DNA of 64,000 nucleotides from NCBI RefSeq assembly GCF_001429785.1, contig NZ_LMJF01000017.1:2586-66585 (forward strand), in the 5' to 3' direction. Both the position numbers and the translations under genes were made by a program. Shown here piece by piece: positions 57,966 through 64,000 of this stretch (position 1 is its first letter; the number at the start of each line of letters is the position of its first letter). Under the pieces are notes generated by a model. The model saw only the letters and a list, made by a program, of their open reading frames with translations. It did not search any database and was not told where the DNA came from. This DNA comes from Lysobacter sp. Root916. GTDB lineage: Bacteria > Pseudomonadota > Gammaproteobacteria > Xanthomonadales > Xanthomonadaceae.

Positions 57966-58760
57966 TCAGCGGGCAGCGCGAGCCGCGTCGGCGATCACCT
58001 CGGCCACCGCTTCCGGATCCGACGACATCGGCACATGGCTGGTCTGCAGCACGGTGGTCTTGGCCTTGAGCTTCTTCGCCAGCGCACGCTGCGCGCCCGG
58101 ATCGATCATGCGGTCCTGGGCGGCGACGATGTACCAGGAGGGCTTGGCGGTCCACGCGGCGGCCGTGACCTTCTGTTCGAAGTTGGCGGCGCGCACCGGG
58201 CCTTGGGTGGCCGCGATCAGGTTGGCTTCCTGCGCGCTGACGTCCTGGGCGAAGTCCTGGGCGACGGCATCGGCCGGCAGGGTCAGGTAGCCGTCGGCAT
58301 CGGCGATCACGCGGGCCAGGCCGGGGCTGGCCGGGAAGGCCTTGGTGCCCTCGCCCGAGCTTTCGCCCAGCGAAGGCGCGAACGAGGCGACGTAGACCAG
58401 CGACTTGACCTTGTCGTGAGTGCCGGCCTGGGTGATCACGGTGCCGGCCCAAGAGTGGCCGACCAGCACGACCGGGCCGGTCTGGGCATTGATGACGCGG
58501 TTGGTGGCGGCGACGTCGTCTTCCAGCGAGGTCAGCGGGTTCTGCACCGCGACCGCCTTGAGGCCCTTGGCCTGCAGCAGCGGGATCACCTTGTTCCAGG
58601 ACGAACCGTCGGCGAAGGCGCCGTGGACCAGGACCACGGTGGTGGCGTCCTTGGCGGGGGCCGGAGCGGCCGCTTCGGCGGCCGAGGCGGTGGAGATCGC
58701 CGCCGACAGGGCCAGGGAGAGCAGCAGGACGGCGGAAGCACGGGGGCGCGAGGTGTTCAT
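57966..58760 (-). CDS. Secreted alpha/beta hydrolase
   Basis: This 264-residue hydrolase has a signal peptide (residues 1-28). The fold is clear: VVLVHGAFADGSSW with the oxyanion region, nucleophile elbow GHSWAG, and the late acid and histidine around QDRMIDP and QTSHVPMSSDP. It resembles the periplasmic/extracellular hydrolases often found next to redox-responsive MarR regulators. The ATG has AGGAG upstream. It is divergent from a MarR gene with operator-like palindromes between, so it is probably repressed by it. The substrate is unknown. Confidence 0.9.
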   Translation of the reverse strand: MNTSRPRASAVLLLSLALSAAISTASAAEAAAPAPAKDATTVVLVHGAFADGSSWNKVIPLLQAKGLKAVAVQNPLTSLEDDVAATNRVINAQTGPVVLVGHSWAGTVITQAGTHDKVKSLVYVASFAPSLGESSGEGTKAFPASPGLARVIADADGYLTLPADAVAQDFAQDVSAQEANLIAATQGPVRAANFEQKVTAAAWTAKPSWYIVAAQDRMIDPGAQRALAKKLKAKTTVLQTSHVPMSSDPEAVAEVIADAARAAR

Positions 58761-58804
58761 GGGTCTACTCCTGGAGGGCTGAGGGATGAATATCGCAATA
58801 TCAT

Positions 58805-58816
58805 TTATCGCGATAA
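58805..58816. promoter_or_regulatory. Perfect palindrome, probable MarR operator 1
   Basis: TTATCGCGATAA is an exact 12-base palindrome 45 bases upstream of the hydrolase start. The surrounding 58790-58870 region is markedly AT-rich. Confidence 0.65.
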
Positions 58817-58857
58817 CGATAAGACTACACGAGCCCAAAAGACTGTCAAGATATTTT

Positions 58858-58869
58858 TTATCGTGATAA
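58858..58869. promoter_or_regulatory. Near-perfect palindrome, probable MarR operator 2
   Basis: TTATCGTGATAA matches operator 1 with one central change and lies 49 bases before the regulator start, so each divergent gene has one copy nearby. Confidence 0.6.
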
Positions 58870-58918
58870 GCTTATTTCAGCTAAGTGCTTGCCTGAACAG
58901 GCTTCGAGGACTCCGATC

Positions 58919-59362
58919 ATGGCCGGCAAGACCCCGTTTACGCTGGACGAGCAGCTGTGCTTCGCGCTGTACGGCGCCGGCATCGCGATCAATCGCGCCT
59001 ACAAGCCGCTGCTGGACGCGTTGGGGCTGACCTACCCGCAGTACCTCGTGCTGAGCGCACTGTGGGAACACGACGGGCTCACCGTCGGCGCGATCGGCAC
59101 GCGCTTGGCGCTGGAGCCCAGCACCATCACCCCGCTGGTCAAGCGCCTGGAACTGGCCGGCCTGGTCGAGCGCCAACGCAGCGCGCAGGACGAACGCCAG
59201 GTGCATGTGCGCCTGACCACCGCCGGGCGCGAGCTGCGCGCGCGCACCCGCTGCCTGGCCGAGACCCTGGGCGAACGTTCGGGCATGAGCGCGCAGGAGT
59301 TGGGCGCGCTGAACAAGCAGGTGCAGCGCCTGCGCGATGCACTGGCCCTGCCCTTGGAATGA
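58919..59362 (+). CDS. OhrR-type MarR repressor (peroxide-sensing type)
   Basis: This 147-residue winged-helix repressor has the N-terminal DEQLCFALYGAG with the conserved peroxide-reactive cysteine (Cys14 here) and YKPLLDALGLTYPQYLVLSALWE, very close to OhrR. A second cysteine, Cys112 in ARTRCLAE, may allow two-cysteine redox chemistry as in Xanthomonas OhrR. The recognition helix region is LALEPSTITPLVKRLELAGLV. It is divergent from a secreted alpha/beta hydrolase rather than from ohr, and two palindromic operators lie between them. ATG at 58919 is used, and an ATG 30 bases earlier is possible. Confidence 0.88.
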   Translation: MAGKTPFTLDEQLCFALYGAGIAINRAYKPLLDALGLTYPQYLVLSALWEHDGLTVGAIGTRLALEPSTITPLVKRLELAGLVERQRSAQDERQVHVRLTTAGRELRARTRCLAETLGERSGMSAQELGALNKQVQRLRDALALPLE

Positions 59363-59452
59363 GCGGCGATGACGTCGCCGCCCGCGTTGCGGCGGCGGCG
59401 CGCTTGCTGGCCTAGTCGGCGCCGCTGCGGCGTTGAGCGTGCGTCGCGCGCC

Positions 59453-59833
59453 TCAGAGCGCACTCAGCATCACGTAGTAGCCGTCGGGATCGCGCAGGGC
59501 GAACTCCTCGGTGCCGGTGTTCGGATTCACGCCGGGCTCCTCTTCCAGGGCCGCGACCAGCGCACGCGCGCGCGGCAGCGCCGCGGCGAAATCGTCGACG
59601 CGGAAGAACAGCAGCAAGCCGTTGCCGGGTTCGGCGCGCTCGCGGCTGGCCAGAGTCGGATGCTCGTGCGCGCCCCACTCGTGCAAGCACAGCAGCACCG
59701 TGCCGTCGGTATCCAGGATCTGTCCGAAGTAGCGATGCGCCGGCTCGGTGGCCGGCAGGCCCAGCAGCGACTGATACCACTTGAAGCTGGTGGCTACGTC
59801 GGTGACGCCGATGATGGTCCAAGTGCGTTTCAT
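59453..59833 (-). CDS. VOC/glyoxalase-fold protein
   Basis: This 126-residue protein is of the vicinal oxygen chelate fold: TIIGVTDVATSFKWYQSLLGLP at the start, LCLHEWGAHEHP mid-chain, and FALRDPDGYYVML at the end, the last being a classical metal-side motif. Members include glyoxalases, dioxygenases and antibiotic-binding proteins. The specific role is unknown. The ATG follows AGGAGGGTCGC. Confidence 0.85.
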   Translation of the reverse strand: MKRTWTIIGVTDVATSFKWYQSLLGLPATEPAHRYFGQILDTDGTVLLCLHEWGAHEHPTLASRERAEPGNGLLLFFRVDDFAAALPRARALVAALEEEPGVNPNTGTEEFALRDPDGYYVMLSAL

Positions 59834-59908
59834 GCGACCCTCCTTGTTGCAACGGTTATTCGCTGCGCCAGCGCACCCGTCCCGGCAGCGCCGCAGGCAG
59901 CGGCATGG

Positions 59909-60628
59909 CTATCGGGGGCGACGCCCGTACACGCGATGGAGCGCATCCCGCCAGTCCAGCAGGTCGGCGAATTCCGCGGCCAGCGCGGCATCGTGCCAGC
60001 ACTGGCGCTGGACCGGACCCAGCGCTTCGGGTCCGGCGCTGGGCACCACCGCTTCCAGCAGCACCGACATGCTGATGTCGGCGTAGCCGAAACGATCGAA
60101 CAAGTAGCCCGTGCCCGCGCGCGCGAGCCCCGCACGCAGCGCGAGCAGCGATTCGCGGTGCGCGTTGGCTTGCACCAGATGCGCGTACTTGCGATCCAGA
60201 CGTCGCGCCACCCGGCGCGCCACCGGCCTGAGCAACGCGCGACTGCCGCCGCGCAGCAGCGGCACCGACTCGTCCAGGGCGCGGTCGTCGGCGAGCACCG
60301 CGCGCACCACTCGCGTTCGTGCGGCGGCCAGGCCGCGTTCGCTGATCTCGTCCCAGGGCCGCGCCTCGGCGAGCGCGCCCAGACGTGAGTCGCCCGCGCA
60401 TTGCGCCGCGTACTCGGCGATATTCCAAGAACCGCGGATCGCCTGCGCACGCGTCAACAGCACCGGCACCGACACCGGCTGGCGCCAGAGTCCCAGCCGC
60501 CAGCGCAGCCAGGGCTCGCTGATGCCAGGCGTGTATTCGCGATAGGCGTAGTCGACGCCGCAACGGTCCAGCGCCCAGCGCGCCTTAAGGGTCCATGGAG
60601 AGAATGCCTCGCCTACCAGCAGCGCCAT
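59909..60628 (-). CDS. Glutathione S-transferase-like protein
   Basis: This 239-residue protein has a thioredoxin-like N-terminal domain (LLVGEAFSPWTLKARWALDRCGVDY, where the serine in FSPW may act on glutathione, and VPVLL with the cis-Pro) and a helical C-terminal domain with a late FGYADISMSVLLEAV. The start at 60628 has AGGTGG upstream. The domain layout fits GST, but catalytic identity cannot be read from sequence. Confidence 0.82.
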   Translation of the reverse strand: MALLVGEAFSPWTLKARWALDRCGVDYAYREYTPGISEPWLRWRLGLWRQPVSVPVLLTRAQAIRGSWNIAEYAAQCAGDSRLGALAEARPWDEISERGLAAARTRVVRAVLADDRALDESVPLLRGGSRALLRPVARRVARRLDRKYAHLVQANAHRESLLALRAGLARAGTGYLFDRFGYADISMSVLLEAVVPSAGPEALGPVQRQCWHDAALAAEFADLLDWRDALHRVYGRRPR

Positions 60629-60745
60629 ATCGTCCACCTGGAGTCGTCCCGCCGCCGGTCTTCACCGCAGCCGACACGTCGGCCAACCCGTCCCGGCACG
60701 AGTATGCGCCTTGTCTTGCGGGCGCGATCGTCGCATCCTGATCCG

Positions 60746-61126
60746 GTGAAGAAATCGCCACCGACCGCCGCCGAACTCGCCATCCTGCGCATCCTGTGGC
60801 GGGACGGGCCGGCGACGGTGAAACAGGTGCATGAAGCGGTGTACGCCGGCACCGATACCGGCTACACCAGCGCCTTGAAGATCCTGCAGAACATGCTGGC
60901 CAAGGGCTTGGTCTCGCGCGCCACCGACGCGCGCCAGCATGTCTACAAGGCCGCCGTGTCCGAGCGCCCCACCCTCAACCGGCTGGTGCGCGGCTGGATG
61001 GACAGCGCGTTCTCCGGTTCGTCGCTGGCCTTGGCCATGCAGGCCCTGGACGCGCGCCCGATCGATCAGCAGGAGCTGGCCGAACTCAAGGCGGTGATCC
61101 AACGGCTGGAAGCCGGTTCCGACTGA
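60746..61126 (+). CDS. BlaI/MecI-family repressor
   Basis: This 126-residue winged-helix regulator has PTAAELAILRILWRDGPATVKQVHEAV and GYTSALKILQNMLAKGLVSR, the signature of BlaI/MecI/CopY repressors, and an alpha-helical C-terminus. The start is uncertain: GTG at 60746 gives the usual family N-terminus, while ATG at 60704 would add 14 residues. It is immediately followed by the BlaR-like gene, so proteolytic inactivation of the repressor is expected. Confidence 0.87.
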   Translation: MKKSPPTAAELAILRILWRDGPATVKQVHEAVYAGTDTGYTSALKILQNMLAKGLVSRATDARQHVYKAAVSERPTLNRLVRGWMDSAFSGSSLALAMQALDARPIDQQELAELKAVIQRLEAGSD

Positions 61127-61128
61127 GC

Positions 61129-62358
61129 ATGGCACCGGCGACGCTGGCGTACGTCTTCGAGCTGCTGGCGTTCGCTCTGGGCGGGACGCTGCTGCAAGGC
61201 GTCCTGCTGTGGTCGTCGTGGCGCCTGTCCAGCCGGCTGATTCCCGTTGCCCGCCCCGGCCTTCGCTATCGCGTGGCCAGTGCGCATTTCGCGCTGCTGG
61301 CGGCCCTGCCCGTGCTCACGATCGTGTCGTTCCATCTGTTGTTCGCGACCATGGGCGGCGAGATTTCGCGCGAGAAGCCGGCCATCGATCTGCCGCCGCC
61401 GACGGTGAGCGCGGCCTACCTGGGCCTACTGGCGTCGGTCGCGGCATGCTGGCTGTGCGGCGCCGGCTGGCAGGCGATCGGGTTGTTCGGCGAACTCGCG
61501 CGCCTGGCGGCCATGCCGCTGCACGCGGCGCCGGCCGCGTTGGTCGCTACCGTGGATCGCTTGCGCGTCAACGACGGCGGGCACCGTCGGCTGGAGACGC
61601 GCATCGCCGCGGTCGCCGGGCCGCAGGTGATCGGCTTCCGGCGCGCGGTCCTGATGGTGCCGGCGGATTTCATGGCCCGCCTGCCGGCAGCGGAGCGCGA
61701 GGCCGTCCTGCTGCACGAGCTGGCGCACGCGCGCCGGCAGGATTTCGCCTGCAACCTGCTGCAGCGCCTGGGCCTGATGCTGGTGTGGTTTCACCCCGCA
61801 GCCTGGGCGCTGTATCGCAGCCTCGCTTTCGAGCGCGAGGCCGCCTGCGACGCGGCCGCGGTGCGTCGGGGTGCCGCGGCGAAGACGCTCGCGCAGGGGC
61901 TGCTGCGCCTGGCGGAAGACCGCCATGCGCATCCGGTCGCGATGGCGTCTTCCGGTGGCGCCGCGCTGAGCGTGCGCCTGCATCGGTTGCTGTCGCCCGA
62001 GCGCGCCGCGCCCTCGCTGCGCGCACGCGCGGGCGGCGCCGTCGGCGTGCTGGCGGTGCTTGGCGCCGCGCTGGCCCTGGCCGCGCCCGGCCTCAACGCC
62101 GCGCGCATGCAGGACCGCTATATCGCCAGCGGGTTCGGCCCCACCGTGGTCGTCAACGCGCGCGACCCGGCCGGCAGCTTCGCCTTGCGTATCCGCCAGG
62201 GCCGGGTCGTGCAGGCTTCGATCGAACGCCAGGCCGTGCCCAGCGAACGCATCATCCAGCAGGGCGATACGGTCCTGCTGCTGGGCGCGAACCGACGCCC
62301 GGCGGTGTCCTTGCGGGTGTTCGCGAATGGGCGAATCCGTTGGAATGCGCGCGGCTAG
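61129..62358 (+). CDS. BlaR1-like M56 membrane metalloprotease
   Basis: This 409-residue membrane protein has hydrophobic helices near residues 10-30, 50-72 and 97-115. The zinc site HELAH at 196-200 is followed by a second conserved block FEREAACDAAAV. A last helix lies near 305-322. The C-terminal periplasmic tail is short (about 85 residues) and has no penicillin-binding domain, so the signal is probably not a beta-lactam. In such systems the protease cuts the BlaI repressor after sensing a signal. The ATG lies two bases after the repressor stop. Confidence 0.85.
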   Translation: MAPATLAYVFELLAFALGGTLLQGVLLWSSWRLSSRLIPVARPGLRYRVASAHFALLAALPVLTIVSFHLLFATMGGEISREKPAIDLPPPTVSAAYLGLLASVAACWLCGAGWQAIGLFGELARLAAMPLHAAPAALVATVDRLRVNDGGHRRLETRIAAVAGPQVIGFRRAVLMVPADFMARLPAAEREAVLLHELAHARRQDFACNLLQRLGLMLVWFHPAAWALYRSLAFEREAACDAAAVRRGAAAKTLAQGLLRLAEDRHAHPVAMASSGGAALSVRLHRLLSPERAAPSLRARAGGAVGVLAVLGAALALAAPGLNAARMQDRYIASGFGPTVVVNARDPAGSFALRIRQGRVVQASIERQAVPSERIIQQGDTVLLLGANRRPAVSLRVFANGRIRWNARG

Positions 62359-62378
62359 CCACCCGCCCGGCCCTGATA

Positions 62379-62394
62379 TACGATGCGCGTCGTA
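62379..62394. promoter_or_regulatory. BlaI-like operator 1
   Basis: TACGATGCGCGTCGTA is a dyad (TACGA-N6-TCGTA) with the same layout as BlaI operators. It is 33 bases before the next gene. Confidence 0.65.
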
Positions 62395-62400
62395 GATAAG

Positions 62401-62416
62401 TACGACAACAATCGTA
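62401..62416. promoter_or_regulatory. BlaI-like operator 2
   Basis: TACGACAACAATCGTA repeats the TACGA-N6-TCGTA dyad 22 bases after operator 1 and 11 bases before the ATG of the following gene. It overlaps the ribosome-site region, so repression there is plausible. Confidence 0.65.
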
Positions 62417-62426
62417 GAGGGATCGC

Positions 62427-63749
62427 ATGGACCTGCTCTCCGGCCTGACCCGTTCCGCCCTGGCCGTCGCCCTGGCCGCCTTGTTGCTGCCGTCGCGCGC
62501 CACCGCCGCCCCCGACCCCGCCGACGCGGCCCGCGTGTTCGCCGAGGCGAAAGCCCTGTGCGAGCGCGACGAGGGCGCGCTGTGGGGAACCTCCTTGTGC
62601 GGCCCGATCCTGCTGGTCGACTACACGGATCGTTCGGTCGTGGCCAACGTCGCCGACAAGGAAGGCCGGCTGGTGGCGTCCGGCGCGCTGTTCGCCGGGA
62701 CCTTGCCCGAGAGCGTGATCATCGCCAACACGCCCACCGAATGGGCGGGCGTGCGCTGGACCCAGCTGCTGTGGCCTTTGCCCACGGAGGCGGACAAACG
62801 CCAGGTGCTGATCGCGCACGAGCTGTTCCATCGCATCCAGCCGACGTTGGGCCTCACTCGCAACGAAGTCGGCAACCGGCACCTGGACACGCTGGAAGGC
62901 CGCTATCTGTTGCAGCTGGAATGGCGCGCCCTGGCGCAGGCCCTGAAAGCGACGACGCCCGCGCTGCGGCAGGCGGCCCTGAGCGACGCGCTGCTGTTCC
63001 GGCACGAACGCTATCGCCTGTTCGCGCAGGCCGCGCTGGAAGAAGGCCAGCTCGAGATCAACGAGGGCGTGCCCGAATACACCGGCGTCAAGGTCGGCCT
63101 CAACGATCCCAAGGCGCGCATCGCCCACGCCGAGTACGACCTGTCCGCGTTCGTGCAGGCGCCCAGCTTCGTGCGTTCGTTCGCGTACGCCACGGGCCCG
63201 GCCTATGGCCTGCTGCTGGACGAGGCCGATCCGGCCTGGCGCGACAAGCTCGGTTCCGGACAGCGGCTGGACCAGTTGTTGAGTGCGGCGATGCGCCTGC
63301 CCGATCCGGACCCGAAGACGCTAGCCGCGCGCGCCACGCACTACGACGACGGCGCACTGCGATCGGCGGAGGAGGCGCGCGACCGGCAAAAGCGCGCGCA
63401 GGCGGCGGAGCTGACGGCGCGCCTGGTCGACGGCCCGGTCCTGATCATCGCGCTCAAAAAGAGCAATCGTCAGTTCAATCCGCAAACCCTGATCCCGCTG
63501 GGCGAGCTGGGCATGGTCTACCCGACCCTGCGCTTGACCGGCGAATGGGGCGCGCTGCAGGTCGACAGCGGCGGCGCGTTGCTGACCGCCAAACAAGCGA
63601 CGGTGTCCGTAAAAGGCGCGGACCCGTCCGGAATCAAGGGCGAGGGCTGGCGGCTCGATCTGGCGCCCGGCTGGTCCGTGCGACCGGGCGCGCGCGCCGG
63701 CGACCTGATCGTGGCGCAGACGCCGACGGATGCCGCCGGCACACCATAG
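62427..63749 (+). CDS. Secreted protein with an HExxH zinc-type motif
   Basis: This 440-residue protein has a signal peptide (MDLLSGLTRSALAVALAALL, cleaved before APDP). The likely zinc motif HELFH lies at 131-135, with candidate third ligands in the following DTLEGRYLLQLEWRAL. No other recognised domain. The second half (about 330-440) is beta-rich (FNPQTLIPLGELG, TLRLTGEWGALQV). It is preceded by two BlaI-like operators and follows the BlaI/BlaR pair, so it is probably the target of that system. A secreted zinc hydrolase or protease is the simplest guess. Confidence 0.78.
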   Translation: MDLLSGLTRSALAVALAALLLPSRATAAPDPADAARVFAEAKALCERDEGALWGTSLCGPILLVDYTDRSVVANVADKEGRLVASGALFAGTLPESVIIANTPTEWAGVRWTQLLWPLPTEADKRQVLIAHELFHRIQPTLGLTRNEVGNRHLDTLEGRYLLQLEWRALAQALKATTPALRQAALSDALLFRHERYRLFAQAALEEGQLEINEGVPEYTGVKVGLNDPKARIAHAEYDLSAFVQAPSFVRSFAYATGPAYGLLLDEADPAWRDKLGSGQRLDQLLSAAMRLPDPDPKTLAARATHYDDGALRSAEEARDRQKRAQAAELTARLVDGPVLIIALKKSNRQFNPQTLIPLGELGMVYPTLRLTGEWGALQVDSGGALLTAKQATVSVKGADPSGIKGEGWRLDLAPGWSVRPGARAGDLIVAQTPTDAAGTP

Positions 63750-63827
63750 CCGGCGCGGCGACGAGCGCTGCGAGCGCCTCGCGGTCGGGGCGCGCTGCAC
63801 GGCGCCGCGGCCGAGCGCGGACCTCCA

Positions 63828-64000
63828 CTACTCCCTAAGGTAGTAGGTCACCGAATCCGTTTCCGGGATCGCCACCGTCAGACCGCGCACCTTGCCCCAG
63901 GCGTCGCGACGGAAGTCGAAGACGATGGTGTAGAGCCCGGCATACACGTAGCGCGCCGGCCCCAGCGACTGCAAGCGCACCGGCTGCTCGCGTCCGGCCA
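63828..64000 (-). CDS. C-terminal end of a gene cut by the window edge
   Basis: An open frame on the minus strand runs from the window edge to a TAG at 63828-63830. The last 56 or so codons encode RYVYAGLYTIVFDFRR and GKVRGLTVAIPETDSVTYYL near the end. This looks like a beta-rich C-terminal domain. The protein cannot be named from this piece. It converges on the previous gene. Confidence 0.6.
   Translation of the reverse strand, partial: AGREQPVRLQSLGPARYVYAGLYTIVFDFRRDAWGKVRGLTVAIPETDSVTYYLRE

Overview
The window looks like a chromosomal segment of a high-GC gammaproteobacterium of the family Xanthomonadaceae, most likely Lysobacter or a close relative. The indications are two tandem Ax21-type small outer-membrane proteins, a gpsA-secB-rhodanese block, hemD-hemX-hemY, an rtcR/rtcBA locus, ntrBC, and a large nonribosomal peptide synthetase (NRPS) operon. 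No rRNA, tRNA, CRISPR array, insertion sequence or phage gene was seen. The genus call rests on gene content and remembered families, not on a database search.

Positions 1-4400 hold an RHS/YD-repeat protein on the minus strand. Its 3' end is scrambled by a partial duplication at the window edge, and a 537-base gap follows. Positions 4403-19395 are one minus-strand biosynthetic operon read from 19395 downward: NRPS module 1 (C-A-T), module 2 (C-A-T, glycine-like code), module 3 (C-A-T plus terminal thioester reductase), an MFS exporter, an MbtH-like protein, a DUF6875-like protein and a kynurenine 3-monooxygenase. Almost all junctions overlap or nearly touch. The architecture predicts a three-residue peptide released reductively as an aldehyde or alcohol.

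Positions 19801-29123 are a divergent, tightly coupled plus-strand operon that I do not recognise as a described pathway: class II aldolase-like protein, a tandem double nucleotidyltransferase, a methyltransferase, a DPM-synthase-like GT2, a short GDPD-like protein, a GT-C membrane protein fused to a P-loop kinase, a HAD phosphatase and a GT87-like membrane glycosyltransferase. Together they suggest synthesis of a nucleotide-activated small building block and its lipid-linked transfer onto an envelope glycan. This is the best candidate for an undescribed system.

Positions 29132-33368 carry the RNA repair locus: rtcB-rtcA on the minus strand and their sigma-54 activator rtcR divergently. A consensus-quality sigma-54 promoter and a perfect inverted repeat lie between them. 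Positions 33679-35071 hold two Ax21-family genes, each with a strong terminator. Positions 35282-47517 are largely housekeeping: a duplicated-domain secreted protein, gpsA, secB, a rhodanese, a small secreted protein, a thioesterase, hemD-hemX-hemY, a membrane protein, a macrodomain protein, a thiolase, a hypothetical protein and a GNAT acetyltransferase. Lipoprotein sodC follows.

Positions 48278-57645 are a regulatory block on the minus strand: ntrB-ntrC with a textbook NtrC site touching the ntrB start, a GGDEF-EAL protein, a roadblock/roadblock/small-GTPase/accessory cluster, and a HisKA_2 histidine kinase paired with an ANTAR response regulator. The last part holds an alpha/beta hydrolase divergent from an OhrR/MarR regulator with paired palindromic operators, a VOC protein, a glutathione transferase, a BlaI/BlaR-type pair, and a secreted HExxH protein preceded by two BlaI-like operators. 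The final gene is cut by the window edge.
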